The notes under the pieces: generated by a model
The model's input: only the letters and a program-made list of their open reading frames with translations
Told to the model about the DNA's origin: nothing
Database searches by the model: none
Assembly: GCA_016934415.1 (NCBI GenBank)
Contig: JAFGSW010000005.1
Span: 1 to 63,744 of the forward strand
From: Spirochaetales bacterium
Lineage (GTDB): Bacteria > Spirochaetota > Spirochaetia > SZUA-6 > RPPD01
Length of the DNA: 63,744 nt
Direction of reading: 5' to 3'
Program-made: the position numbers and the translations under genes
Shown: piece after piece, positions 34,266 to 43,922 of the stretch
How positions within the stretch are numbered: position 1 is the first letter of the stretch
How the letters are laid out: every line of letters starts with the position of its first letter

Positions 34266-34340
34266 GAGATTTTCATACATCCGGCAGGACGCTCCGAAAA
34301 CGGCCGCGAAGGCCGATAAACTCGAACGGAGAGCGATAGA

Positions 34341-35351
34341 ATGCCAATGACTGCCGGTGCGGGGCGGAAATTCCGCCGGATGACAGTGTATGGTATGCAG
34401 AAACATGAAAGTGAGAATACCCGAAGCACCCGCCGACTCAAGGAAATATGCCGGTTGCTCCAAAGCGGTAAATTCGAGGAGACGCTCGAGCTGTTAGCCG
34501 GCGTCAAAGGCCCGGAGAAGAGTGAAGAGATCACGCAGGAGCCGCTGTACCGCAGCGCGCTCTTCTGGAAAGGAACGATGGACGCAGCAGCCGCCATGGA
34601 GCGATACGCCGAAAGCGAATTTCTCGTCGCGCAGTGGGATGAATTTGCGTCGTCTCCGGACGCAGCCGCCCTCCCCGAACGGGCCTCGTACGCCCTGCGC
34701 GAATACGTCTACACCACGGCGCTTCACGGCTACCTGGAGCTTTACAATCTCTCCGGCATAGACGACGGCGCCGTGCTTTCCCGCATGGGCCGCATCTATC
34801 AGGGCCTGGGCGATTACGAGCGCGCCATCCAATCCTACGCACTGGCCCACAAGCGCGCCAAGGACGATCCCCGCGTCATGGCGCGTCTCGCCGACTGCTA
34901 CGGCATGTCCGGCGAAACGAGGGCCGCCAAGCTCCTTTTCCGGGAGGCCTTCTTCATCGATCCCCGCGCCTGCGCCCCGGAAAAATGCGAATCGCCCTTC
35001 ATCGTCGAGCTCCTCGAGCGCCTGCGCGCGGAAGGGGTGCCCGAGGATGAAGCCGCCTGGTGGCTGCCGGTGTACGCGGCCGTGCTCGGGGTGTTCAACG
35101 TCAAACGCGAGCTCAAACCGGTCGAGATCGGCCGTCTCACGCAATCGATACGGGAACTTGAGGCCGTCGCCGATGCCGGCGGAGTCGCCGGAAACGGGCT
35201 GTCCGGGCGGGACAAGGCGCTTCTCCTCAACCGCTATTTCTGGCTGGCCGACCATTACGCGGGACTCAAGGCGTCCCAGGAGGATCTGGCGGCGGTTTTG
35301 GAGAAAATCAAGGCGCTCGATACGAAAATTTACGAACGCTATACTTATTAG
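34341..35351 (+). CDS. TPR protein encoded upstream of greA
   Basis: 336 residues, all helical and without signal or membrane segments, so cytoplasmic. TPR units are clear near residues 135-205 (DGAVLSRMGRIYQGLGDYERAIQSYALAHKRAKDDPRVMARLADCYGMSGETRAAKLLFREAFFIDP). The start at 34341 has GGAGA eight bases upstream; an internal ATG at 34395 would remove 18 residues that look unstructured. It precedes greA by 29 bases on the same strand. The N-terminal extension of that GreA is itself TPR/HEAT-like, so the two may interact. Confidence 0.82.
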   Translation: MPMTAGAGRKFRRMTVYGMQKHESENTRSTRRLKEICRLLQSGKFEETLELLAGVKGPEKSEEITQEPLYRSALFWKGTMDAAAAMERYAESEFLVAQWDEFASSPDAAALPERASYALREYVYTTALHGYLELYNLSGIDDGAVLSRMGRIYQGLGDYERAIQSYALAHKRAKDDPRVMARLADCYGMSGETRAAKLLFREAFFIDPRACAPEKCESPFIVELLERLRAEGVPEDEAAWWLPVYAAVLGVFNVKRELKPVEIGRLTQSIRELEAVADAGGVAGNGLSGRDKALLLNRYFWLADHYAGLKASQEDLAAVLEKIKALDTKIYERYTY

Positions 35352-35380
35352 CGACTCGCAGAGAGAGGAAAACTATTTTT

Positions 35381-38056
35381 ATGGCGGAAAACCTTATCAA
35401 GACGATCAGCGAAATGCTCAACGAGGAGAAATGGACGCGGGCCGCGCTCAATAATTACACGATCGGGAATTTCAAGGAGCTGGACGTTCTCGTCCAGCAG
35501 TCGAACGAGCTCGGGCTGCGCGAGGAGGTGAGCACGCTCTGCGACGAGCATCTCCAGCACACCAAGAACTCGATCATCGCCCTGTACTTCGCCGGCGTCA
35601 ACAGCCTGAACAAGCACCTGGTCGACGACAGCCAGCTCATCATGCTCATCAACATTTTCGCCGACAACCACAAGTGGAACGTGGTGGAGTACCTCTGCAA
35701 CCGCATCCTCGACTTCGGCGAGAACAAATTCGCGCTCCGCACCCTGGCGGAATGCTACGTCCACAAGAACGAGGAAGAGAACAAGTTCAGGATCTGGGAA
35801 CGGCTCATCAAGGTCGATTACGACGAGGCCGAGATCGTCCGCCTCCTCGCCGAGAAGAAGGAAAGGGAGGGCGACGTCCAGGGCGCCGTCGATTACTACA
35901 AGAAAGCCCTCCATCGCTACATCAATAAGAAGCTCTTCGCCAACGTCAAGGACGTCTGGGCCAAGCTCCTCGAGCTCGCGCCGGACGATCTCGACTTCTT
36001 CTTCAGCGTGGAGAAAAAAATCGAGAAGCTCCTGAGCTCCGACCGCGCGCTCGCGCTCCTCGAGCTCCTCTTCCCCGTCTACAAGGAGAAGGGCGACTGG
36101 GACAACGCGCTCGAGATCGCGAAGCGCATGCTCCACTACAATCCCAAGGAATTCAAGACGCGCAAGGAGCTCATCAACTGCTACAAGGAAAAATACACGA
36201 CCAATCCCCAAGTGGACGATTATATCAAGGTCTCGAACCTGAGCATGAGCTGGCGGAACGTGCACGAAGCCATCGCCGATTTCGAAAAGCACATCTCCTT
36301 CGAGGTCGGTAACTACGTCCACCACCGGAGCTGGGGCGTGGGGAAGATCGTCGGCGCCAAAAACGACATTTTCGTCATCGATTTTCCCGGCCGCAAGGGC
36401 CACAAGATGTCGCTTAAAATGGCGGTCAGCGCGCTGGGCACGCTTAAAAGCGACCACATTTGGGTGCTCAAGGCGACCATGAAACCCGAGGAGCTCGCGC
36501 AAAAAATAGAGGACGACCCGGTGTGGGCGCTCAAGATGCTCATCCGAAGCTTCCACAACTCGGCCAACATAAAACAGATCAAGGCCGAGCTCGTTCCCGA
36601 CGTCCTGTCCGCCGGCAAATGGTCGCGCTGGTCGAATGCGGCGCGGTCCATCCTCAAGACCGATCCGAGCTTCGGCAACGATCCCGAGAAGCCGGACCAA
36701 TTCATCCTCCGCCAAAAGCCGATTTCGTTCGAGGAGAAGATCTTTAACCGCTTCAAGGCCGACAAGGATTTCTTCGCGCGCGTCAAGACGATCGAGGAAT
36801 TCCTGGACTCGGCCGATCCCGATTCCGAATTTTTCGGGGAGATGTTCGCCTTCTTCACGGCCTTCGTCAAGTCTTTTTCGCAAGTGAACGAATTCGTCCT
36901 CTCGAGCTTCCTGCTCGTCCAGAAGGTGGCGAAGCGCTTCCCCTTCCTCAATCCCGGTCTCCCGTATTCCTTCGGCGACCTCTTCTCCCAGGCCGAAAAC
37001 CCGGTCGCGCTCTTCGGCAAGATCGAAGACCAGGAGCTGCGAAAAGACTTCCTCGTCCAGGTCAAGAACAACCTGCCGAACTGGCCGGCCGTCTATTCCG
37101 ACCTCTTTCCCCAGGCCTTGAACCGCTCCATCATCGACGAGCTCGCCACGAACGGCAAGACGCAGGAGCTGCAGGCCCTCTTCGAGGGAGCCTTCACCCA
37201 TTACAAGGAATACCGCGAGTCGTTCATCTGGCTCGTGCGCAACGTGTCCGAGGAAGAGTGGTACAAGGCGCTCAACGTCCCTTACGAGAAGATCCTCATC
37301 TGCCTCGTGCATCTGCTCGACATCACCTTCCGGGAAATCGACAACCGCCGCGACGCGGGCTTGAACAGGAAGCTGAATAAACAAGTGCACCAGTACCTCT
37401 TCACCGACGGGCGCCTCGAGGCCTATTTCCGGGATTCGGACGAGGACGCCACCAGCCGCCTCTTCACCCTGGTCGAGGACGTCAAATACCTCGACCCCTC
37501 GATCAAGATCCACCTGAAGCAACTCATCAAGGATCGCTTCCCGAATTTCCGTTTCATCGGCGAACACGAGATCGAAAAGGTGCGGCGCGGCCTCCTCGTC
37601 ACGCACAAGGGCTACGAGGAGAAGCACGCCGCCCTTAAGCACGTTATCGAGGTGGAGATTCCGGATAACTCGAAGGAAATCGGAATCGCCATGCAAAAAG
37701 GCGACCTGCGCGAGAACGCGGAATACAAGGCCGCCCTCGAACGACAGGAGCTCCTCAAGTCCACGGCCTCTAAACTGCAGGAAGAGCTGCAAAACGCCCA
37801 GATTTTCGACGAGTCGTCGCTCGACATGTCCGTCGTCGGCTTCGGCTGCCGCGTCGAGCTCCAAAACCTCCTCACCGGCGTCCCGGAGGAATACACCATC
37901 TTCGGGCCCTGGGAATCGGACCCCGGCAACAACGTCATTTCTTATCTCTCGCCTCTCGGCATGGCCCTGTGCAATCATCACACGGGCGAAGAGCTCGACT
38001 TCACGATCAATGAAAAGGAGTACCGGTATAAAATTCTGAATATCATGAAAGCCTGA
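35381..38056 (+). CDS. greA: Transcript cleavage factor GreA with a giant N-terminal extension
   Basis: 891 residues against about 158 in most bacteria. Only the last 145 (about 748-891) form GreA: the coiled coil with the acidic tip signature QKGDLRENAEYKAALERQ, then the FKBP-like C-terminal domain (YTIFGPWESDPGNNVISYLSPLGMALCNHHTGEELDF). The first 740 are helical, with TPR-like pairs early on (EVSTLCDEHLQHTKNSIIALYFAGVN) and a small beta unit near 305-350 (YVHHRSWGVGKIVGAKNDIFVIDFPGRKGHKMS). GreA rescues backtracked RNA polymerase by stimulating RNA cleavage. Long GreA forms are known in spirochaetes, which supports the taxon assignment. Confidence 0.94.
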   Translation: MAENLIKTISEMLNEEKWTRAALNNYTIGNFKELDVLVQQSNELGLREEVSTLCDEHLQHTKNSIIALYFAGVNSLNKHLVDDSQLIMLINIFADNHKWNVVEYLCNRILDFGENKFALRTLAECYVHKNEEENKFRIWERLIKVDYDEAEIVRLLAEKKEREGDVQGAVDYYKKALHRYINKKLFANVKDVWAKLLELAPDDLDFFFSVEKKIEKLLSSDRALALLELLFPVYKEKGDWDNALEIAKRMLHYNPKEFKTRKELINCYKEKYTTNPQVDDYIKVSNLSMSWRNVHEAIADFEKHISFEVGNYVHHRSWGVGKIVGAKNDIFVIDFPGRKGHKMSLKMAVSALGTLKSDHIWVLKATMKPEELAQKIEDDPVWALKMLIRSFHNSANIKQIKAELVPDVLSAGKWSRWSNAARSILKTDPSFGNDPEKPDQFILRQKPISFEEKIFNRFKADKDFFARVKTIEEFLDSADPDSEFFGEMFAFFTAFVKSFSQVNEFVLSSFLLVQKVAKRFPFLNPGLPYSFGDLFSQAENPVALFGKIEDQELRKDFLVQVKNNLPNWPAVYSDLFPQALNRSIIDELATNGKTQELQALFEGAFTHYKEYRESFIWLVRNVSEEEWYKALNVPYEKILICLVHLLDITFREIDNRRDAGLNRKLNKQVHQYLFTDGRLEAYFRDSDEDATSRLFTLVEDVKYLDPSIKIHLKQLIKDRFPNFRFIGEHEIEKVRRGLLVTHKGYEEKHAALKHVIEVEIPDNSKEIGIAMQKGDLRENAEYKAALERQELLKSTASKLQEELQNAQIFDESSLDMSVVGFGCRVELQNLLTGVPEEYTIFGPWESDPGNNVISYLSPLGMALCNHHTGEELDFTINEKEYRYKILNIMKA

Positions 38057-38314
38057 AAACAAAATATTCCGCGCCCCGCGACCGACGGCTCCCCTACCGT
38101 TGCGGCGGAGTATTTTATCTCATGGGTGACACTATGTCCGGCGCATCGTCAATCCACGAAGGAATCTAAAAAACGATGCGCGCCTTTTTCCCGCCTGCGC
38201 TGGTGCAGAGGGCAAAAAGAGTCTATAATCGTCAATGCATCGCTATTGAAGAAAGCGTCCGCTTGCGCGCTTCCGACCGTGCGAGGGGGCGGACGGAGAG
38301 AGGCGGAAAACGTT

Positions 38315-39922
38315 ATGAAAAAAACCCTTGCCTGCCGCATCGCCATGGTTCTTATCCTCCTCGCGTTCGGCCCCCGGGCGGGCGCCGAGGACATGGACGT
38401 GGTCGTCATGGTCGACGTCACCTGGAGCCTCACCGAGCAGTTCAATGACATTGAACGCTACCTCCTCGGCACGCTCCTCACCGACGTGCTCAAGGACGGC
38501 GACACCTTCCACCTGCTGTGGTTCTCCGATCATCCCGAGACGCTCATCACCGGCCGCGTCACCGACAGGCGGAGCCGGGAGACCTTCCAGGCCCGCTTGA
38601 AGGAGCTGCGCGGCTTCCAGTATCTTTACGGCCACTACACCGACCTGGTGGCCGCCGTCGCCTATCTCATCACGTTCACGGAGAAGCTCCCCCAGGACCG
38701 GAAGAAGCTGATCATCCTCGTCACCGACGGGATCCATGATCCGCCGCCGGGCTCGAAAAACACCGCCGGCGCGGAGGAGTTGAAGCGGATTTTCATGTCC
38801 CAGGCGGAAGAGATCAAAAAGCACGGCTGGAGCATTCACATCCTGAAGACCCTGTTCGAGAAACAGGGAGAGGGGCGGCCCGAATCCACGCCCTTCTTCG
38901 ACACGTTCCGCGAAGGGGGGGACACCACCATCGTCCCCTTCACCAACGGCAAGGGGGAAGATCTCCTCGCCGAAACCGCCGGGCTGGCCCGCATCATATT
39001 CCCCGGCGAGCTGGGTGCGGTGGGTAGAAAGGCTCTCGTCCCCTTCGTGCTGAAAAACGACGGAACGAAGCCCGTCCAATTCGCCTTGACCGGAGTCAAA
39101 GCCGGGAAACGCAATCTCCTCGTTGAGCCAGTTACCGTAGGCGCCGGGCCGCGGGGTTCCGGGGCCCTCAACGCCCGGATCGAATTCCCGGACGATCTCA
39201 CGGACGGTCCGCAGACCCTGGCGGTGGCCCTGGAATTCCGGGACAATCCGCGCCTGGTGGGCGCCTCGGGTGAGCTCCGCTTCGATTACCGGCGCGACCT
39301 GCCGCCTCCCCTTATCAACTTCAACCGCAACCTGAACCTCGGGATCGGCGTGTTTCCGCTGTGGGCGGTCCTCCTCGCTGTCGGCGCCCTCGTTCTCCTT
39401 TTGGCGATCGTGCTCCTCGTCATGATCGTCGTCCGGCACCGCGGCTTCCACGTTTCCGTGCGCCGCACCCTGGGCGCGGACGCGATCGGGCGGCGCGCCC
39501 GATTCGGGCACCGTACGCTCACCGAATTCGAAAAGACAAGCAGGCACTCTTTCGCCATTGAAATGATCGTTGACATGCAGCGCCGCCACGTCGGCCACCG
39601 GAACATCCGCACCATCCGGCGCAACCGTTCCCTCACCGTGGGAGGAGGCCGCTCCGCCTTCCTCATCTTCCTCGTGCCCGTGCCGCCGAAAATCGCGCGC
39701 ATCCGCTACGACGGCGAAAACTTCACCTTCCAGCCGCTCAAGTGGGACTTCTTTCCCGGCCTCCAGGGCGAGATCCCCGAATGCCTGGGACAGGAGATTC
39801 ACGCCGCGTCCAAGAAGAATTACCCGCTCGTCATCACCTTCCAGCGCTACGTGTCCCCCATGGAGGAGATCACGGCCGTGTTCAACAAGCTCAAGGAGCA
39901 GTCGAACGTCAAGGACGCGTAA
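38315..39922 (+). CDS. Membrane-anchored von Willebrand factor A domain protein
   Basis: 535 residues from ATG 38315 with a GAGAGGCGG purine-rich stretch upstream; the open frame begins 63 codons earlier in non-coding DNA. Signal peptide (MKKTLACRIAMVLILLAFGPRAGAE), VWA domain (about 26-225) with the MIDAS-like start VDVTWSLT (Thr in place of the first Ser) and LVTDGIHD, a beta domain (about 230-330), one membrane helix (WAVLLAVGALVLLLAIVLLVMIVV, about 345-370) and a basic cytoplasmic domain ending near 535. This layout resembles metal-dependent adhesion or assembly factors that sense the periplasm. Partner unknown; it stands alone between greA and a repeat. Confidence 0.83.
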   Translation: MKKTLACRIAMVLILLAFGPRAGAEDMDVVVMVDVTWSLTEQFNDIERYLLGTLLTDVLKDGDTFHLLWFSDHPETLITGRVTDRRSRETFQARLKELRGFQYLYGHYTDLVAAVAYLITFTEKLPQDRKKLIILVTDGIHDPPPGSKNTAGAEELKRIFMSQAEEIKKHGWSIHILKTLFEKQGEGRPESTPFFDTFREGGDTTIVPFTNGKGEDLLAETAGLARIIFPGELGAVGRKALVPFVLKNDGTKPVQFALTGVKAGKRNLLVEPVTVGAGPRGSGALNARIEFPDDLTDGPQTLAVALEFRDNPRLVGASGELRFDYRRDLPPPLINFNRNLNLGIGVFPLWAVLLAVGALVLLLAIVLLVMIVVRHRGFHVSVRRTLGADAIGRRARFGHRTLTEFEKTSRHSFAIEMIVDMQRRHVGHRNIRTIRRNRSLTVGGGRSAFLIFLVPVPPKIARIRYDGENFTFQPLKWDFFPGLQGEIPECLGQEIHAASKKNYPLVITFQRYVSPMEEITAVFNKLKEQSNVKDA

Positions 39923-39926
39923 AGAA

Positions 39927-40181
39927 AGAGAACCACGGATAGGACGCGGATGAACGCGGATGGAAAAAAGAAAGAAATGAAACAGGAAGGGGACGGGCGA
40001 TGGGCCGGTCCCTTTTTTTTAAGGCTTCCGATCACAGAAAAAAGAATATTTTTTTTACCTTCTCATGATGTGCTATTTCCCCGGTCTCTGAAAATTCTTT
40101 CCTTCTTCATCCGCGCCATCCGTAGTTTACCCCGTCTCTCTCTCATATCCGTGTCATCCGTCCCATCCGTGGTTCTCTTCG
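39927..40181. repeat. Dispersed repeat, ACCACGGAT family, long copy
   Basis: Left arm 39927-39963 (AGAGAACCACGGATAGGACG start) and a right arm (about 40110-40181) ending CCCATCCGTGGTTCTCT, an inverted match. Between them are a terminator-like hairpin and AT-rich DNA. It fills the gap between convergent genes. Confidence 0.75.
39989..40020 (+). terminator. Possible terminator of the VWA gene inside the repeat
   Basis: GGGAC (39990-39994) and GTCCC (40008-40012), with partial pairing of the GGGC/GGCC bases inside, followed by eight T residues. Confidence 0.5.
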
Positions 40182-40197
40182 GGAAGGGAGGCCCCTG

Positions 40198-41529
40198 CTA
40201 AAGTTGTTCCAGCGCGTCCTTGAGCTCCTCGGCCGCCTGGCCGGCGGTTTCGCGCCGCTGCATCTCCTGGAGCTTGCCGCGCAGGTCTTTGAAATGGTTG
40301 AAGACGACGCCGCGGACGGCGTACACCCGGACCGCGGAGCTCGGGTGGTCGAGGAGCAGGACGAGCGCCTTTTTCATATGGATCGACGCCGTCCGGGAGA
40401 GTGTCTGCGCGGCCCATTCCACGAACCCGTTTTTCGCGGTCCAGTCCGAGCGCAGCGCCTTCTCGATCGCCGCGGTCGTGTCCGCGTTGAGGTCCTTTTC
40501 GAGAAGGGTCGTAAACACGAGCTGCCGCATCGCGATGGGTTTGCCGGTGTTGAGCAGGTAAGAACGCAGGAAAGCGACCGATTCCGCGCCACCGATGGCG
40601 GCCAGCGCCTTCATCGCTTCGGATTGGACCGGAATTTCCGGATCGTTCTTGACTTTATAGATCAGGATGTCGACCGCCTTGCCCGCCCCTGGCCGGGCCA
40701 GCCCCTGGCAGGCCGCCACCCGCACCTTCCAGTTGGAGTCCTTGAGACACTCGATAAGCGGGTCCAAGACCCGGGCGAGGTCGAAGCGGCCGAGGGCCGC
40801 GGCGACGTAGGACTTGAGGAGCGGGTCGTTTTCGGCGAGGGCCTTTTTCAGGACGGGAACGGCGGACGCGTCGCCGATCTTGCCCAGCGCCTCGGCCGCG
40901 TACATGCGCCAGACGCGTTCCTCGTTCCGGTTGCCGAGAATCTTCAGGAGCTCGGGCGCGGCCGCCGCGGCCTTCATGTCGCCGAGCGCGGTGATGATGG
41001 TCGGTTTGCGGTCCGGCTTCGTCTCGGGATCGCCGAGCTTCTTGAGGAGCGTCTCCGCCATGCTCTGGTCGCCCATCCGGCCCACCGCCGCGATGGCGCT
41101 ATAGGCGAGCACATTGTCGTCCGCGTCGGCCAGTTTCAGCATAAGGGGGAGCGAACGCTTCGATTTTATCTCCGCCAGGTAGGCGACCACGGCGCGCAGG
41201 ACGTCCGATTCCTCGTTCTCGTAGTTCGTAAGAATGGCGTACGCCACCGCCTCGGCGCCTTCGTACTTCTGGGCGGTGAAAAGGCCGAGGATCTCCTTGC
41301 GGAGGTCCGGGTTCACGGAACGGGCGAGCACGGCGGCGAGCTTTCCGTCAAGGGACGTCTCGCCCGAGGCCTTGATCCTTTTCACGATGTCGATAATCTG
41401 GGTATCGATGCCGTATTCGATCGTCTCCCCCCATTCCGCGAGCGTCTTTTTCGGCACCGGCGCGGGCTGGGCGGAGAGATGAACGGCGGACAGAACGATG
41501 AAAGCGACGGACAACAGGCGCGAACGCAT
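40198..41529 (-). CDS. Periplasmic HEAT-repeat protein coupled to murJ
   Basis: 443 residues from ATG 41529, which overlaps the murJ stop by one base and has GAGGAGGG just upstream. Signal peptide MRSRLLSVAFIVLSAVHLSA, then a solenoid of about ten HEAT/PBS-type repeats (residues about 70-430). Examples are VLAYSAIAAVGRMGDQSMAETLLKKL, VWRMYAAEALGKIGDASAVPVLKKAL and WKVRVAACQGLARPGAGKAVDIL. Repeats of this type are protein-binding platforms. The tight coupling suggests it works with the MurJ fusion protein or its cell-wall partners; that is inference from position. Not related to phycobilisome lyases beyond the repeat. Confidence 0.85.
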   Translation of the reverse strand: MRSRLLSVAFIVLSAVHLSAQPAPVPKKTLAEWGETIEYGIDTQIIDIVKRIKASGETSLDGKLAAVLARSVNPDLRKEILGLFTAQKYEGAEAVAYAILTNYENEESDVLRAVVAYLAEIKSKRSLPLMLKLADADDNVLAYSAIAAVGRMGDQSMAETLLKKLGDPETKPDRKPTIITALGDMKAAAAAPELLKILGNRNEERVWRMYAAEALGKIGDASAVPVLKKALAENDPLLKSYVAAALGRFDLARVLDPLIECLKDSNWKVRVAACQGLARPGAGKAVDILIYKVKNDPEIPVQSEAMKALAAIGGAESVAFLRSYLLNTGKPIAMRQLVFTTLLEKDLNADTTAAIEKALRSDWTAKNGFVEWAAQTLSRTASIHMKKALVLLLDHPSSAVRVYAVRGVVFNHFKDLRGKLQEMQRRETAGQAAEELKDALEQL

Positions 41530-43922
41530 CAGGCCCTCCTCTTCAACCTCCCTTTTAGTATATCTTCGACGATATCGACCTTCAACACGAGGTACATGGC
41601 GAACGTGATCCCGGCTGCCCCCAGCCCGACGCCGAGCAGGACCGCGAGCCTGGGGATGAAGGCGAAACCGGCGACGGCCGGCCGCACCAGGATGAAGTAG
41701 GCGACGACGATTCCCGCGAGCGGGATGTTGCCGACGAGCGTCTTGAGGCCGGAGGTTGCGAGCCCCCGGAGGCCGAGCGCCCCGAGCCGCTTCCGGGTCA
41801 TGAAGACGAAGAGGACGAGACCGACGCCGAAGGAAAGTGTCGAGGCGAGCGCCAGGCCCGCCACCCGGAGCGGCGTTTCCTTGAGGACGAGAGAGAGTCC
41901 CACGTCCAGCGCGAGGATGACCCCGGCGGTGGCGAGCGGCCGCCAGTAATCCTTGAGCGCGTAATGGAGCCGCTGGAACAGGTAGAGCGCCCCGGTGGGA
42001 AAAAGGCCGAGGGCGAACGCGCTCAAGACCGGCGCGGTCTGAAGCGTGCCCGCGCGCGTGTATGCCCCGTGCTGGAGGGCCAGGCCTATGACGTCTTCGC
42101 CCAGGAAGACGAGGAGAAGGGTGGCCGGGACGAGGAGGACGAGCATGAAGCGCAATCCGTAACGGAGTGTTTCCTTCAAGCCGCCGAGATCGGAGAGCGC
42201 CGCTTGGCGGGAGAATCGCGGGAAGAGTACGGTGATGATGGCGATGGCGAATATCCCGAGGGGAAGCTGGAAGAAGGTGGTCGCGTTGTACAAAGCCGTG
42301 ATCGACCCGGCCTCGAGCGTGGAGGCGAAAAGGCGGGCGACGATATTGTTGATCACGAAAATCGAGGCGGACAGGACCACCGGGAGCCACTGGAATAGAA
42401 TCCGGCCGAAGTCCCGGTTGCGGAGCCGGAAATCGGGCACCGGGCGGTAGCGGGCGCGAAGAAAGGATGGCAGCTGGAAGAGCACCTGGACCGCGCCGCC
42501 CGAGACGATGCCCGCGATCATGCGGTACTCGATCGGCAGGGGCAGCCAGAGGATCGAGGCGATGACGGTGACCGAAAAAAGAATGGGTGTGAACGCGGGA
42601 ATCGTGAATTTATGCTTCGCGTTCAGCGCGCCCATGAGCACGGCGGACAGGCTGATGAGGAGCAGGAACCAGACGTCGTAGGGGAAAAGCTTCTCCGCCA
42701 GACCCATTTTCCAGCGGTAGGTCCCCGCCCCTTTTTCTTCGGTCCAGGTCGCCCCCCGGTCACGGGAGCGGTAAAACGTCCCCTCCGAAACGGCGGCGAA
42801 GAGACTGTTCCCGTCGGCGGTAATTGAGGCCGACGACCAGGCCCTCCGGCCCGCTCCCCGGAGCGTCGTCCAGAAGTCGCCGCCGTTGACGGAGAGGTAC
42901 AGGTATCCGTCGCTCCCCGCTCCGAGCGCGGTCGTGCCGTCGGCCGCGAGTGACAACCAGACCCAGTTCCGTCCCTTTTTCACGGGCCCGGCCGTCCAGG
43001 AAATCCCGGAATCCCGGCTCGCTTCCAGGATTCCGTCGTCCGTTCCGACGAGGATGATTTTTCCGTCAGGCGAAACGGAAACCGCAGTAACGCTTCGTCC
43101 CCCGCCCGCGGCCGTATCGCTCCAAGTCTCCCCCCCGTCTCTCGATATAAGGAGGAGACCGTCTCCGGTGCCGGCCGCGCCGATTCTCCCGTCTCCCGAA
43201 AGACCGACGGCCGACCACTCCCTTCGCCCCGCTATCATGAGCGGGTCCCAACTTTCGCCCTCGTCGGCGGAAAAATACAGATACCCGTCCTTTACGGCGC
43301 CGAGAGCCCTTGTGCCGTCGGCCGATAGGGCGAAGGACTCCCACTTGTGCTCACTCCGCGTTTCCGTCCAGGTCTCCCCGCCGTCGACGGAGACATGGAA
43401 GGCGCCGTCGTCCGCCGCCGCCGCCAGGCGCGAACCGTCGGCCGAGGCGGCGATGAAAAGCCTCGTGTCATTGAAATGGACGAAGGCGCCCACCACCTGG
43501 CGGTTGAAGATCACTCCCAGGGAGCAGAGAGGGACGAGAACGAGCAGGACGAAGGCGAAGAGATTGCTCACGATGCGCCGGGCGCGGCGGCCCGTCGGAT
43601 CCTCGACGAGCGAAGTGGAAAGGGTGGGGATAAAGGCCGAGGAGAGGGCCCCCTCCGCGAACAGGTTCCTGAAGCTCTCCGGGATGCTGATCACGGCGGT
43701 GAGGACGTCAGCCAGACCGGTGGAACCGAACACATAGGCGAAGACGAAGATCCGCACGTAACCCATGATCCGGCTCAAGGCCGTGCCGATCATGACCACG
43801 GCGGCCGAGGCGGCGCTTTTCTGGAGGGCTTTTTCCCGCGGAAAGTCAGCTTCCGGCGCGGAAGCCGGTGTATGAGGCCCGTTTTCCGGAGGGGTCTCTT
43901 GGGGGGGCGTAGGCTCGTTCAA
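41529..43922 (-). CDS. murJ: Lipid II flippase MurJ with an inserted six-bladed Asp-box propeller
   Basis: MurJ carries lipid II across the inner membrane for peptidoglycan synthesis. The MurJ core is clear: RIMGYVRIFVFAYVFGSTGLAD, FRNLFAEGALSSAFIP, LMGALNAKHKF, and later helices to 797. Between TM3 (about 120-140) and TM4 (about 412-432) lies an extra segment, residues about 153-404 (bases 42711-43466). It consists of six units of about 41 residues, each with an Asp-box (SVDGGETW, SADEGESW, SRDGGETW, SRDSGISW, SVNGGDFW, SRDRGATW). With the N terminus inside, this loop is periplasmic. Without it the protein is about 545 residues, near the usual MurJ length. The start is TTG 43922 with GAGGTG upstream; it overlaps the NlpC gene by 77 bases. 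Confidence 0.93.
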   Translation of the reverse strand: MNEPTPPQETPPENGPHTPASAPEADFPREKALQKSAASAAVVMIGTALSRIMGYVRIFVFAYVFGSTGLADVLTAVISIPESFRNLFAEGALSSAFIPTLSTSLVEDPTGRRARRIVSNLFAFVLLVLVPLCSLGVIFNRQVVGAFVHFNDTRLFIAASADGSRLAAAADDGAFHVSVDGGETWTETRSEHKWESFALSADGTRALGAVKDGYLYFSADEGESWDPLMIAGRREWSAVGLSGDGRIGAAGTGDGLLLISRDGGETWSDTAAGGGRSVTAVSVSPDGKIILVGTDDGILEASRDSGISWTAGPVKKGRNWVWLSLAADGTTALGAGSDGYLYLSVNGGDFWTTLRGAGRRAWSSASITADGNSLFAAVSEGTFYRSRDRGATWTEEKGAGTYRWKMGLAEKLFPYDVWFLLLISLSAVLMGALNAKHKFTIPAFTPILFSVTVIASILWLPLPIEYRMIAGIVSGGAVQVLFQLPSFLRARYRPVPDFRLRNRDFGRILFQWLPVVLSASIFVINNIVARLFASTLEAGSITALYNATTFFQLPLGIFAIAIITVLFPRFSRQAALSDLGGLKETLRYGLRFMLVLLVPATLLLVFLGEDVIGLALQHGAYTRAGTLQTAPVLSAFALGLFPTGALYLFQRLHYALKDYWRPLATAGVILALDVGLSLVLKETPLRVAGLALASTLSFGVGLVLFVFMTRKRLGALGLRGLATSGLKTLVGNIPLAGIVVAYFILVRPAVAGFAFIPRLAVLLGVGLGAAGITFAMYLVLKVDIVEDILKGRLKRRA

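Noticed and set aside
35348-38062. 904-codon open frame on the minus strand opposite greA
   Set aside because: It mirrors greA codon for codon; high GC and biased third positions remove stops on the opposite strand. It has no ribosome site or known domain, while the plus strand encodes clear GreA.
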